A DNA stretch of 64,000 nt, taken from positions 33,355,191 through 33,419,190 of the forward strand of contig CM072513.1 of assembly GCA_036898135.1 (NCBI GenBank), given 5' to 3'. This document shows positions 33,206 through 46,924 of this stretch, one piece after another. Origin of the DNA: Oncomelania hupensis. Lineage: Eukaryota > Mollusca > Gastropoda > Littorinimorpha > Pomatiopsidae. Under the pieces are notes generated by a model. It was not told the origin of the DNA. It worked only from the letters and a program-made list of their open reading frames with translations, and ran no database searches. Within the stretch, counting starts at the first letter, position 1. Each line of letters opens with the position of its first letter. The position numbers and the translations under genes are program-made.

Positions 33206-33540
33206 TATCCTATCCTATCCTGTCCCGTAACCCGAAGGTCGTAGGGGCACCACAGATGATCGTTTAACCAGCATACTCCATCTTTCTCTGTCCTCAGCAG
33301 CCCTGATAGCTTCGCTCAGTGTCAAACCAGTCCATTCTCGAATGTTGTCCTCCCACCTCTTTTTCGGTCTCCCTCCTCCCCCACCTCCTTGCACTGTGCC
33401 TTGCAGAATAGTCTTTGCAAGGCCTGATGATCTGGTGACGTGGCCATACCATCGGAGTTTCCGTTTCTTCACCACTGTTAGCAGGTCATCGTGTTGTCCA
33501 ATGGCTTGTGTGATGGTCCGTCGAATCACACAACTTGAAC
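33206..33540 (-). pseudogene. 3' end of RTE-like LINE A, 5'-truncated
   Basis: The minus strand encodes QAIGQHDDLLTVVKKRKLRW, GHVTRSSGLAKT and RPKKRWEDNIREWTG in one frame, ending near a (GGATA)n tail at 33206-33225. It is the best-preserved copy of this C-terminal region in the window. No catalytic domain remains. Confidence 0.88.
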
Positions 33541-34589
33541 TTGGTTCAAGTGGCAATGATTAGAAGCATGAAAAAACAAAACATGAAGGAAGGAAGAAGA
33601 GATGATGACGGCCCGCATGAAGCTCCCAGGAGAATCTCTAAAACTTCTGTGCTGAGACAGAATAGTTTGGGAAACATATTTACTTAGTACAACATTTGGG
33701 ACGAAATAAAAGATGGCAAGCCATCCAAATGTAGTTCTAGACATTATACGCGTAGCCGAAAAAAAAATAGCATTGTCAAAAGTATTAACGGGGGAGGCCA
33801 CAGGCCTAGGTATTATTTCTATGAAATTTGTTCAAAATCCGTTCAATGGCTCTTGAGATATAGCGTCCAAGGGACCAACAGATCGATGTTTTGCTAGTTT
33901 TGATTCCCCGACACTTTCAAAGTATTTCTAGGTAAGCCTGGAAATTAAAAAAAATCACGGGTTTGTATAAGCCATGTCAGCGAATGTAATCTAGAAGACC
34001 TAGACCTATATGTAAAGATCTATAACCAGTGTTTCGTCTTCTTTTTTTTAAAAACCGAAGTCACACTATGTTCACTACTAGACTTTCATTTCGTTTTCCA
34101 AGTCATTCATCTTCTGTATAATATTTTAACATACAAAGAAAATGTTTTTCGAAGTGCTTTTTTCTTGTTGTATCAATTTTTATTCATCAGATTAACATAA
34201 GTTGTACTGTTGCTTTTTTCTTCTGCTCTTTATTTTTGTTCAGTCCCATCAAGTTACACATTCTCTGTCTCTTTCTGCATGCTGTCTGTTTGTCTCTGTC
34301 TGTCTGTCTCTTGCTCTCTCCCTTCCCTCTCCTTCTCTTATCTTTCTCTCTCTTCCTACGCTTTCGATTTTTGCTGTGTGCGTTTGTTTGTTTGCTTGTT
34401 TAGTTTCGTTTGTGAGTTGCAAATTAGGGTCTTTTCACAGAACTGACAGTTGAGGGAGACAATCTGTCTAGCTAACAGTTTTAACTTTGCTCTATGTATT
34501 TGTTTCTTTCATTTAACTGTTATCCTGTCGCATGTGTGTGTGCGTGCGTGTTTGTGTGTGTGCTACAGACAAACAGACAGACATACACA

Positions 34590-34636
<47 letters not shown>

Positions 34637-34990
34637 GGAGAAAAGAAGGAAAAAAGATATGTATATGCACTTGACTCTAGCATATTTATTATGTTTGTTG
34701 TATTTAGTAGTTTTGGAAATTCTAAGGATTTTGTGTGTACTGTGTAGTCATCTTGTAATATCTTTTTTTTTCTTTCCTTATATATAGATTCTGCTTAATG
34801 CGCAAATGACATCCAGAATATCAGTGAGCTACTGGAACCCTGGTACATGTGAATACATTTTTGAAAACGATATAAAATACTCTTGTTTAGTGATCTCAGA
34901 TTCTCTGAATACGCAAGGACTGATGTACGCCACTGTAATAAAATGATGGAGTCAATCTCTTCCCCTGTATCCATGTATTACCAGTTTGAA
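33541..34990. other. Intergenic with CT-rich and (GA)n tracts
   Basis: CTGTCT-type tract near 34260-34355 and (GA)n at 34590-34631. No gene supported. Confidence 0.55.
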
Positions 34991-34995
34991 CCCTG

Positions 34996-37690
34996 GTTAC
35001 ATTACATTACATGGTTATTGCTTTAGGTCCAGCGGACTCTCCCGAGCCAAATCAGGACCAGAGAAACGTTATTCTAAAAGTTCAAATCTTAAAAAAACCA
35101 AGCCTTACTCTTAAATATACAAACAAACTCTCACACGCAACCTCTTGAAAAATCTTCTTTAAATCTGATGTATTAAAAGTACGTTCTATTTCTTCAATCA
35201 AATCACTAAAATCAGTCTTTCCAATAAAATCCAACCAACAACACAAAACAAGGCGATAAGATTTATATGCGATAAAACAAACCAACATTATGTAAACATT
35301 GAAACAAGTGTTGACCATTGCAGACTTTTAAAATCTCTTTGAAAGGTATTGAACCAAAATATCTTTCTCTTTCATCAAGCAGATCAGCACAATCAGACAT
35401 GAAATGGCAAACAGAAAAGGATTTATCACATGCAAAGCACCATGGTGGTTCTTCTCCTTTTAAAAGGAAACTGTGGGTGACATAAGTATGCCCAATATGA
35501 AGGCGAGACAAAACTGTTTCTTCTTTACGAGTGGATGCAAAGTTAGGCAAAGAAGCCGACAAATCCGGAAGAATTTGAAATAATGTGTTATTGATATGGT
35601 TAGACCAGTCAGTCTGCCACAGCCGTTTACAATAAGATCCAGTCATACAACGCAGGTCAGAGTAAGGAACAAACTGGAAAATCTCTGAAGGAAAATCGAG
35701 ATGTAGAGCTTCTTCAGCCGCTTTGTCCACTGCAATATTGCCGCGGATGCCCATGTGACCAGGTACTCACATAAAAACTAACTATTTACCCACAGAAACA
35801 AGTTGTGTATGGAGGTCATGGATCTCTGTCAGAAAAGGGTTGATATCTTTCTCGTGGAAAGAGCCTGAAGTGCTGACAATGAATCAGACATGATTAAAAA
35901 CGAGGTTCTTTTGGATTGATAAACTTGTTTCAGAGCTAGATGAATTGCCTTGAGCTCAGCTGAATAAACAGAACAAAAATCAGGTAAACGCTGTTGCAAA
36001 GGCTGGTCTAAGTGTCTCCCAGAGACCGACGCAGCAGCAACTGAGTCTCCTTTCTTTGACCCATCTGTAAAAGGTTTTCATATCCTGGGTATAAAGCACA
36101 TTGTTCTAAGTAAAGTTGGTTATAGACGGTTTCAGATGTATTGTTTTTCAGGAAAGCGGACATTTGCCAGTTAATGTTTGGGTTACGTAATTTACATGGA
36201 GGAGCTTCAGTCCGAAACTCAATATCGTTAATGGAAGCAACATCGATGCCTGCTTTTTCCAAATGACCCTGCATTCTGATGCCAAACGGAGGAAATTTTA
36301 GTTAGGTTTGGCTTCAAATTTTTGAACAAAATCTGGGTTGAGAACACAGTCATAAGGGGGATTCATGGGATCAGTTTTTAATTTTAAATAGTAATTCAAT
36401 GACAATTTTGTACGTCTCAGCTCCAGCGGAGGTACGCTAGCTTCCACGTAAAGGCTTTCACAAGGGGAGGTGCGAAAACGCACCCAGAGCAATGCGTAGT
36501 GCCTGATGAGCAACTGGATCTAACATTTTAAGATAAGACTTTCTAGCAGAACCATAAACAATGCAACCATTGTCTAACTTGGATCTAATTAAAGAACGGT
36601 ATAACAGCAATAAAGTTTTCTTGTCAGCTCCTCAGTCTGTACCACTGATAACCTTGAGCAAGTTGCAGGCCTGTTAACGTTTAGTTTTGAAATCTTTCAG
36701 ATGAGGAAGGAAGGATAACCTTTGATAAAAAATAAAACCCAAAAATTAGACTTGTAGGACCGTCTTTATTGGAGTTTTATTGAGAGTAATATTAAGATCT
36801 TGAATAATTCCCCGGTGCTTGGAAAAGTGAGTACATTCGGTTTTTTCTTCAGAAAATTTGAAACCATTTTGTAATACCCAGTCTTCGACGGCATTGACAC
36901 ATAACTGTAGCTGACGTTCTGCAGATGCCAAGGTTTTACCTTTGGTTACTAATGCAAAATCATCAACAAACAAAGAATTGTCAATTCCCCGTTTCACTGA
37001 ACGAACAATATTATTATTTTATTTTAATATTAAACAGCAAGGGAGACAAGATACTACCCTGAGGCACCCCCATCTCTTGTTCCCTCATATCTGATAAAGA
37101 TCCCCCAACCTTTACCTGAAAAATTCTGTCCGTTAGGAAATTGGATATAAAAAGAGGTAAATGTCCCTTCAATCCCATTTCTTTCAAATCTGAAAGAATG
37201 CCGTATTTCCATGTGGTATCGTACGCTATTTCCAAATCAAACATCATGGCTACGACATGTTCACCTTGGACGAACGCGTTACGGATAAAAGTTTCCAGTC
37301 GCACCAGGTGATCTACACTTCGAAAGCCACACTGATTGTTGGATAATATATTATTTGTTTCGAGATACCACAGTAAACGAGAATAAACCATTTTTTCCAG
37401 CGTCTTGCATAAGCAGGACGTTAAGGCTATTGGTCTGTAGTTTGTTGGATTAGTATGTTCTTTACAAGGTTTAGGAATGGGTACAATAATGGCCTTTCTC
37501 CAAGAGGGAGGAAAGGTGCCAGTGATCCAAATCTGATTGAAGATGTCCAGCAGTTGAGACCGTGAGTACCTTGTGAAATGTCGTAGAAAGTGATAATGCA
37601 CATCCGGTCCAAATGCTGAATCTGCACTTTTGTTAATGGCATCGTCAAGCTCAACTAATGAGAACGAAATGTAGTATAAGTCACTTCATA
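34996..37690 (-). pseudogene. I-type LINE with RT and RNase H (LINE B), 5'-truncated
   Basis: Minus-strand non-LTR retrotransposon. RT: FPPSWRKAIIVPIPKP, NYRPIALTSCLCKTLEKMVY, NNQCGFR, GVPQGSILSPLLFN and the catalytic segment as FVDDFAL. RNase H region with SVYSAELKAIHLAL, IMSDSLSAL and MGIRGNIAVDKAAEEAL. The C terminus has a cysteine-rich CFACDKSFSVCHFMSDC segment. RT followed by RNase H points to the I superfamily; Nimb is one possibility. Several stops and shifts (near 37012, 36720, 36295, 35800, 35310) break it. The endonuclease and 5' end are missing. It ends GAGTCCGCTGGACCTAAAGC AATAACC plus (ATGTA)n, the same 3' end as retroposon X. Confidence 0.9.
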
Positions 37691-37918
37691 TTATATTAGA
37701 ACAACAATATTGTGATCTTTGAATGACCAATATATTCACAGATGGACTGATGTAAAGACCTCAAATCACTAAATAAAACTAATGGATCACCTCTTCTCTC
37801 CTCTTGTTTTTTCCTGCTTTTTTCTTTTTACAATTAAATTTTGTATCGGCCTATCTTTGCGCTCCCTTATCATTTTTTGTCCTTATTGCAGGGACCCAAT
37901 TGTATAATTGTTGAGCGA

Positions 37919-37982
<64 letters not shown>

Positions 37983-38616
37983 CTGACTCCATCTATAGTA
38001 CACTTCAGTGCGCAAACCTCAAACGTGGTTCAAATTAATCGGATTGAAAAGTGGTGTAGAGGAGGACCACGCAGTAAACAGAATGCCGTGATTTGGCGTT
38101 GACGTGACTTCCCAATCCTTCTGCTGGATCGATAGAATTTTAAATGCTAAAAGTAAACCTCTAAACATGTCCATCCTGCCGACGCGACTGTGAATTCGTT
38201 GTCTGAAAAGGTTCTTTTGCTCTGCAAATGGTGAACTGAAGGTTGGATAAGGTTAAAGCAGGCAGTCCAGACAGTGTCAATAAAACGATACTCTTAAAAA
38301 GGTTGTGGCATGTGATATCTATCTTAAAAAATGCAGATAAAAACCTTAATATTGACATTCGTTCGTTTGTTAGATTAGAGTCCCCGGACACTTTGCGCAT
38401 ATAGGGGACCCTAATATTGACAACCAAATAACTTTTGGTGGTGTGTACCGCCGTTAGCTAAAAGCGCTAACTTCCAGTGCCGACGTTTCGTGTGTGTTCG
38501 GTCCAAGCCAGGATGGGTCTTCTTTTCAATTTGGATTTTGAATGTTTTGGATGTTTGGATTTTATTTATACTTAGGTAGGTTTATGATACTTTCCGGCTT
38601 ACCGAAGGTTTCCTCC

Positions 38617-38713
<97 letters not shown>

Positions 38714-39734
38714 AAAGATTCAAGGTGTGATTGTGTGTGCATGTGTGTGTGTGTGTAAGTGATGTGATTTCCAAGTTAAAGTTAAAGGTTAATTATTATT
38801 ATGTTAATTTCTTAAGGGACAGATTGGAAGATTAGACTGTATCATTAGTCTAAAATCTTTATCCCTAATAAAAAAGTTTCAAAGTTTCAAAGTTTCTCTC
38901 TCTCTCTTTCTCTTACTCACTAACTCAAACTGACCAAATGTATATATACACGCTTACACCTACAGACACATAAACGCTGCGCTCACGGAATCTCAGAGAC
39001 GCACTCACACATTTACACACAAACACACGTTTGTTTTTTCTCTCTCTTTCTCTTTTCCTCTCTTTTTTCCCTCTCTTTTTCACATACACTCGCACACACA
39101 TACGCACACACATATACATTGATACACACACACTCACACACACACACACACACACGCACAGAGACTCAAATAAGCGCAGAAGTGTTAAACTTACATACAT
39201 ATTTGTTCTCACTTTCGCACTTCCTTAATTCAAACACACATAGACACACACACTCCCCCCTCCTTCTCCCTCCCCCCCCACACACACAAAGCCCCACCGG
39301 AACAGAAAGCGTAAGCCAAATTAAACACACTCTTTCAAAAGTATGTAGTTTTAAAATAAATCGGTAAATTCATTTGTTTTGGTGCCTGTTATTAACATCC
39401 AAGTTGATTCTAAACATAGCACCGCTGTAAAAGAGTGTTTGGCAGACACCGTTGTTTGTTTGCACAACAAGGAAGAGACACCAACAACGTAGCGGTCGGT
39501 TTGAGCAACGATTGTACGTTATATTAATAGTAATACAGGATGCTATGTGCGCGCCTTTCCCCAAGGCTCAAAGCGCGGCGATCTATACCAACATACACGC
39601 TCACCTGTCTCATTTACCCTCACACACACCAAATACACATACATCAATCAAACAGGTGGAGTAAAGGCAGGGAGATCGCTATTAGAAGACGGAAGAAAAT
39701 CGAATTTTTATTTTTGAAATTTTTATACATGTAT
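37691..39734. other. Intergenic with long (GA)n, (CT)n and (CA)n arrays
   Basis: (GA)n 37920-37981, (CT)n 38620-38714, (CA)n around 39121-39157 and scattered CACACA runs. Near 38365-38410 the stretch ACACTTTGCGCATATAGGGG resembles the 3' part of the SINE at 11584; assignment weak. No gene supported. Confidence 0.55.
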
Positions 39735-39908
39735 TGACTGCATCCTGTACCATTATTAAAGGGAGGGAGGAAACCGGAGTGCCCGGAGAAAACCCTCTGT
39801 GACCTCAATAGTCTCGTACCTAAGTCACATACGTTCGCCCCTTGCGGGAATCGAACCTACGACCTTCGGCATAGGAAACCGGCGACTTATGCACTGCGCC
39901 ACGAGGTC
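39735..39908 (-). mobile_element. tRNA-derived SINE with conserved central block
   Basis: Read on minus: GACCTCGTGGCGCAGTGCAT (A box), GTCGTAGGTTCGATTCCCGC (B box), then GGTTTTCTCCGGGCACTCCG and GTTTCCTCCCTCCC, then GGTACAGGATGCAGTCAATA. It is the only copy here with both pol III boxes. Fragments occur at 14190, 15925 and 16622. The CTCCGGTTTCCTCCC block is widespread among invertebrate SINEs; which named central domain it belongs to I cannot say. Confidence 0.87.
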
Positions 39909-39961
39909 ATTATCTCTTAAAGTCACAACAATGCAGTTTCTAACGTAAGCTCATTGTCCCA

Positions 39962-39962
<1 letters not shown>

Positions 39963-40036
<74 letters not shown>

Positions 40037-40174
40037 CATGATGATGATAATAATAATAGTAATAATAATAACAATAATAATAATTTCTTTAAAAGCACAA
40101 ATCCTAATTAAAGCTTGCTCTAAGCACGCGCACGCACGACGCACACGCACACACACCCATACACACCCATACAC

Positions 40175-40214
<40 letters not shown>
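39963..40214. repeat. (AAT)n and (CA)n arrays
   Basis: (AAT)n at 39963-40037 with flanking ATG/AAT variants, then (CA)n at 40137-40214. Confidence 0.93.
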
Positions 40215-41317
40215 ACACACCTCTCCTTCCTTCATCCGTTCCGGCACCCCCTCACCTACCCATCACACCTAGCCGAACAAAATGCAACAAACGGAAAATT
40301 TTAAAATAAAAGAAATTGCTCGTTGATTAAAAACGCAATGCCGCATGCATGCTATTCTAATAAAACTTGATTTGCGCTCGAGAAGATCTCGCTGGTCGGA
40401 AACAATCTCTCCAATGGGCCTGAAATTTCGCTAGATTTCAAGATACCGCAAGAATTAAGAGATGTCGCGAGAATTCAACATGCCGCCATATTTCTAGACT
40501 TCCACGTGAATTTAAGCTATCGCGAGATATTAAACTTTGCAAGAAGCTGAATATCGCACGTGATTCCACGATATCGCGAGATTGCATGCTCAGTAACACG
40601 AGAATTTAAAAATAACAAGATTATAAGTTATATTAAATTTGTCAACAGTTTCCCAAAATCGAAGAGATAATCTTGACTGTGTTCATGTTTATGTAACATA
40701 AAATAACTGTCTTTAATCGCCTATTAAATGAATTAAATCTAAAATTAACCCCACTTGAATCTTGAGGAATGAGGAAACACAAAAGCTTCATTTTTGTCTT
40801 AAGTGCTTGAAAGAGCCCCTTGAGATGATGTTATAAATAAAATCATACAGTCAACGACCTATGGTCCTTGAATTAAACAATGATTTCGAATTTTCAAACA
40901 GTGGTAGTGAGTTTGGCTAAGCAGTTCACTTAATGATGCAGGATCGCCAGAAATATAGCATTCACGTAGACAAATGAGGTTTCAGATAATTCATGCGCCT
41001 GTGATTTATGGTCTGCCGATTATGGGATCAATATTTCGCTCAATACGAAAGTTTGCGGAACGACAACATTCTTATTCGGGTAGCTGATGTAAGGTAGAGT
41101 GAAGTGAGGGAGAGGGACGGTAGAGAAGAAACATCATCCAAAAAGTCATAAGGGAAGTCTCAACTTTGCTTCTCCGAAACCCTGTGTGCAAATCCCTTTT
41201 AATGTCAGTGCTGCTGACAGAAATCTTTGTTGTTGTTGTTGTTGTTTTATTGTTGGCAGAATCACCACTTACTTGAAAAGAGGTTGGAGCAATAGAAAAA
41301 CGTAAAGGGGTTCCCGT
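40215..41317. other. Intergenic; degenerate TCGCGAGA-containing repeat
   Basis: No gene supported. From about 40420 to 40605 a loose 20-30 bp motif recurs, with TCGCGAGA at 40465-40472, 40520-40527 and 40574-40581 and weaker relatives between them. Confidence 0.5.
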
Positions 41318-42230
41318 AACCTTTCGGTAGTTGGGGAGAGAGGCGTTTGAGACCTTTCTTTTCTCTAGGCCAGCTTAATGAGGGCGGCGGTGCCTATCTC
41401 CTCTCCTTCGCTCTTTTACCTTCCCCGACTCTAAACAGATCCAGGTACTCGTTAGTTAGTTATTTATTGCTTACAGGGTCCATGCCAGCAGACTTCAAAG
41501 AGCCGAATCAGGACCACAAAATCAAGACCACAACTTCGCTGAAAGAGGACTCACCCCTGGTCCGCATAAACGATCTGCCGAAACAACCCTAGTGGTAACA
41601 TTGAAGACACTCCACCAGCCGGTCACTTTACAATGAAGACATCCCACGCAGGGGACGCTGAGGCTATACTCTAATTTATCGAACCCCCGTTTACAAAAAC
41701 AAAATAGAATACAAACATCATTATAAAATATCAACAAAACACATATTTATATAAAATGCCTACATTACCAAATAATAACATCATAGGAAGCCCCAATATT
41801 TCCAAGCTGATCCAACAGACCTCACACACAAATGAGGAGTTTTGTCCCGGAAGAGTTTTCCAGAAAAAAGGTAGGTGACTGGTCTAGCGAAGAAGAAGAT
41901 AGTATAGTAGATTGATAGAACAGAGTAGGAATGAGAAAGAACAAAGGAGAAAGACAGCGACAGTGGGAATTTAAAGAACTAAATTTCCAGAAAGTGGGTA
42001 TATTTTATACTTAAACCCTCCGGCACCCCCACAGGGGAAGAATGGGGGGGGGGAGGGGCAGGTACTCATTCACAGCTGGGTGGACTAGAGTGTGTCGCGC
42101 GCTTGTTTCACTTTTGTTTTTTTGTCGTTTGGTGGTTGCCTTACATGTATGGTCACCCATCCAAGCAGTAACCTGAAACATTGCTAGCGCGTGCCCAAAC
42201 CACTATACTACAGCGCCACCCCAGAAGACA
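41318..42230 (-). mobile_element. 5S/tRNA-like SINE split by retroposon X
   Basis: Body part at 41318-41450 (AGGCCAGCTTAATGAGGGCG on plus) and head part at 42060-42230, which on minus has GGCGCTGTAGTATAGTGG and TGCTTGGATGGGTGACC. The insertion at 41451-42059 duplicated AGGTACTC (41443-41450 and 42060-42067). Confidence 0.85.
41451..42059 (-). mobile_element. Retroposon X, short form, inserted in a SINE
   Basis: This 609-bp minus-strand copy has an 8-bp target duplication AGGTACTC. The 3' end is an older variant (CTGTAAGCAATAAATAACTA plus ACTAAC tail), as in the copy at 3177. The 5' end is a C-run then CTTCCCCTGTGGGGGTGCCG. Confidence 0.92.
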
Positions 42231-42817
42231 ATAGAAACACTGTCTAAAGAGGCGTTACAGAAAGCTCTACTATTGTTTTGGGAAAGCGTGTGCACGGGAA
42301 GTCCCCTTGATTGTCGGATGCTCTGTACTGTAGGCATCTGTCTACCCTACCCAGTTAATACCCTATAACCCTTTCCATCCTTTTGATTGCGGGTGGCACC
42401 ACAGCTAGATTTGAGGCATGAGAGAAGCACAACAAATCGACAGATAAACAACGGAGTAATCACTAGTTTGCTTCATTAAAAACTACTTAACCTAAAGGTG
42501 CATCTCTCCCATCCATGCATTGTGGCATACGCACTATTGCGAATGATTGTTTTGGGCCATCATTTGTGGCACCAGCACAAGGCTTAAGCTGAAGTCACAC
42601 GAACAAACAGTGCTGCTACAATGTTTCGACCTGTTTAGAAACTTTGTTTGAAGTGTTTTAACAACGCATGTAGTCACACGATAAAGTAAATATCTGCCAC
42701 ACCTGCGTGAAAACAAGGCGCACTCGGCAAACTTCCGTTCGAGAGTTGCGTTCTCGTAGAAACATGACCGACTCAACCGATAGCGATGATGATATTATAA
42801 TCATTGCTATGTATAAA
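42231..42817. other. Intergenic, nothing recognised
   Basis: No coding or repeat family assigned. Confidence 0.5.
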
Positions 42818-43366
42818 GGTTGAAGCCAATTTGGAAAGACAGGACCATCAGTCTACATTCCAAGGTAAGGCTGCTGCGCTCTCTTGTCATCTCCATCTTC
42901 CTATATGCTTGCGAAACATGGACCATCGCAGCAGATCTCCAACGAAGAATAGGCTTACAAAGCATGGAGATGGGGTGCTACAGAAGACTTCTGGGCATTT
43001 CCTATACCCATGCCAGCACATCACCAACAACGAAGTCCGACCGACCATCACACAAGCCATTGGACAACACGATGACCTGCTCACAGTAGTGAAAAAACGG
43101 AAACTCCGATGGTATGGCCACGTCACCAGATCATCAGGTCTTGCAAAGACCATCCTGCAAGGCACAGTTTAATGAGGTAGAAGAAGAGGGAGACCGAAAA
43201 AGAGGTGGGAGGACAACATTCGAGAATGGACTGGTTTGACACTGAGCGAAACAATCAGGGTTGCTGAGAATAGGGAAAGATGGAGTAAGCTGGTTAAACG
43301 ATCATCTGCGGTGCCCCTACGACCTCCGAGTTACGGGATAGGATAGGATAGGATAGGATAGGATGT
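42818..43366 (+). pseudogene. 3' part of RTE-like LINE A, 5'-truncated
   Basis: Encodes the region after the RT core: KDRTISLHSKVRLLRSLVIS, IFLYACETWT, GCYRRLLGISY, then by frame change QAIGQHDDLLTVVKKRKLRW. Ends with (GGATA)n at 43338-43363. It matches 59653-60180 in content. At least two frameshifts. Confidence 0.88.
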
Positions 43367-44130
43367 ATAAAGTAGGATACTGCAAAATAGAAAGCGGAAG
43401 ATAAAGGAGGCAGTATTGGGTGAAATCTTGGCTGGTGACTACTACTGTTGGACTGTGCCTCACCAAATGCGCGTTTAGTGCTGCGCATCGCGAAATGTAT
43501 CCATTCCTATTGGCTGTAATAATTTTGTTGCAACCCAAATCTAGAGCAGGTTCTCAATCACGAAACATTTTCAGAACAGTTGCACAACAGATGTTTCAGA
43601 CGTAGTTCTGTTTGTGTTGCTCATGTGACAGTAGTTATACCTTTAAGTGTTCTCTGAAATGTCTGTCGCCGAATGGTTCGTGTCTGATCAATAGTTCGCA
43701 GAAAGAAAATAACAATCTGAAGAATTTTTTAAACGAGTAAATTCCAGTACATTTAAGATTCGGCCAAAAGGGGTCCAAAGCCAAACCGAAGTCGGATTGA
43801 CACTACAGAAAGGAAGGCTGAGTAAATTGGAAAGAAGAAGAAGAAGAAGAAGAAGAAGAAGAAGAAGAAGAAGAAGAAGAAGAAGAAGAAGAAAAAGAAA
43901 AAGAAGAAGAAAAAGAACGTAGAAGAAGAAAAAGAAGTGTTAAAAATTATAGGGTCCAATTGACATTCCACGTTCTATTTTCTCAGCGAAGTCTTGCAAG
44001 CCCCTTGTAATTATTGTATCTCTTCTTCTTCTTCTTCTTCTTCTTCTTCTTCTTCTTCTTCTTCTTCTTCTTCTTCTTCTTCTTCTTCTTCTTCTTCTTC
44101 TTCTTCTTCTCCTCCTCTTCCTCCTCCTCC

Positions 44131-44161
<31 letters not shown>

Positions 44162-44282
44162 TGTCGTCGTCGTCGTCGTCGTAATCACAACCAACACCAT
44201 TATCGTTGTTGTATCTTCTTCTTCTGTTTAGTTTTTAACCTCTACGTCTCTATCGCCACCACCATCATTATCACCATCATCG

Positions 44283-44355
<73 letters not shown>

Positions 44356-45238
44356 TGTCCTCCTCCAACCCTTTCACCCACTTCCTCCTCCTCCTCATCA
44401 CCATCATCGTCATCATCATTAGCATCGTCATCATCATCACTATCATTACCATCATCATCGTCGCCGTCGTCGTCGACGTTGATGTCTCTTTCATCAACAT
44501 GTCTTCTTCCTCTTTTCTGCCATTTTTTTTAAATTCTCTTCTGCTCCTCCTCCTCCTCCAAACAGTCTTCTATCATTTTGTTTCCTCCTTATCATCATCC
44601 CTTCCCTTGTTCACAATTTATAACTGTAACATCACATGCAGTTCATTTCGAGAGCTCTCATCTTTGAAATGAAGTGCTTTGGTCAGGCGCCAAAACTCAG
44701 AATTTTCTGTAAAGAGTTTACTTAGGATACACTGAGTGCGTTCACCTTATCCTTTTCCGCTCTTAAAGTTTCGTTGGGCAACCAGACATGCCCTGTTCAA
44801 GACTTTTATTTTAAGCGGTGGTGGGTAGTGGGTAGTGGGTAATGGGTAGTGGGTTTTGTGGAGATGAAGGAGGGTGGAAAGAAGAAGCGTGAATGTGTTT
44901 GGATGTGTAAGTGCGTTTTTGTTCATGTGTGCGGGGGGGGGGGGGTGTATGTTTGTGTGTGTGTTTGTGGGTGGGTTGATGTGTGTGTGTTTGTGTTTGT
45001 GCGTGCGTGCGTGTGTCGGTGTGTGTGTGTGTGTGTGTGTGTGTTGTGTGTAGATCTATGTATTTGTCAGTTTTTGTATTTATTGTTATTCTCTGTATCT
45101 AAACAAATCTCTGTATATAACAAAACCAGTTTTTTTATCAGTACAACTTATGTTAATCTGATGAATAAAACTTGATGCAACAGTTTTTGTCCGTTTGTCA
45201 CACGTATCTATAATATAGCTATGCAGCGTTGTTGTAGC

Positions 45239-45281
<43 letters not shown>

Positions 45282-46140
45282 CATCATCATCATCCTCATT
45301 ATCATTCTCATCATCATCATCCTCATCATCATCATCATCATAATCATCATCATCATTATCATTATCGGGTGTGTCACACTTTCTCGCAAGCGAGGATTAC
45401 TTTATGCAAGAGATAATTTAAAAGAATAAAAACAGTTCCAGCTACCGACAACTTGTTGAATAAGTCCTTCCACCTGTTGGAGTTACCCACCCTGACCATG
45501 ATTTATTTCCTCTGTTGGGGGTTGTATTGTGTCCTGATAATGGTGCTGTGCGCGTGTGTGATGAAGGGGTTTTGTGATATTGGTGTGTATGTGTGTATGC
45601 GTGTGTGTATGGAAAAGATGGGAAGTATTGTTTGTATGTGTGTATATGTGCAAGCTGAGTGTGTGTGTGTGAATGTGAAGATGCGTGTTCGTATGTGGGT
45701 GCGTGTGTGTGTGCGAGTATTTATGTGCATACACCCGTACATATTAGTTTGAGGCAGTCTACATTTCGTGTCTTCATTTTTTAAAGTGCAAATTTGCATA
45801 ACCGGTATCTCTTGCGTGAACTGGCGGCCTAAGATGTATAAACATTTTAAAGCTTAAACATGGCACCACATTTGTTTTAACTCAAACGTAAAGGTTAAAC
45901 TCAGGATTAAATCTATCTTGGGAAGCTCCCAAACTGTTTGTCTAATGCGATGATTTTCTCAGTAGAGAAAAGCAAAGCAGTCACAGCAGCAGCAGAAGAA
46001 GAAGGAGAAAAAGCAGAAGAAGAAGAAGTAGTAGTAGTAGCAGTAGTAGAAGAAGTAGTAGTAGTAGTAATGTAGGAGAAGAAGCAGTAGTGGAAGAAGT
46101 AATAGTAGTAGTAGTAGAAGTAGAAAAAATGATAATGATA

Positions 46141-46236
<96 letters not shown>

Positions 46237-46881
46237 ACTTTACAGTAACATTAACTGTTTACAAAGTTACAAGCTGATGCTTGCTGTGACTCCATCCACG
46301 CTCCGCAGTACAGTATGTTCTTAATCTTCATTTTATTTAAAGCTGAACTCCGACAAGATTGCCAGTGCTATGGCCTCTAGTTTTGATTACTTTGTCCTTT
46401 TGTGGAACTTTGTCCTTTTAATATTAAACAAACAAATGATAAAACAGCAAATATCAAGTTAGGCTCCTAGCCCAGGGGGGGGGGGGGGGGCGTATAGCCA
46501 GACAAGGGGGGGAAGATGGGGTGATAGGGATACACAATATATACATAATATTACTGAGGATGACAAAGGGTTAGCTCCTAGGCGCTCGTTTCTGGACAAG
46601 CAAGCATCTATAATAGGCACAGGCTCTGAAGCATCTTCTTTCATCTTTGTAACTGTTAATATCTCTACATACTAATCAAGATCACTCCCCATTTAAGTTT
46701 CAGCGACTTCCCTCCCCCCCCCCCCTCCCAAAACCGGCTTTCCTTCCTTTTGTATCCCCTACAAACTGAAACGAAGGCTCCGAATTTACTGCGAATTTAT
46801 TCCAAAACGCAATCACAAAAGCTGGTCCGACACCTTGTACAAGACGACTCTATTATTATATCACGGTCTCAAACTCGTGTC

Positions 46882-46924
<43 letters not shown>

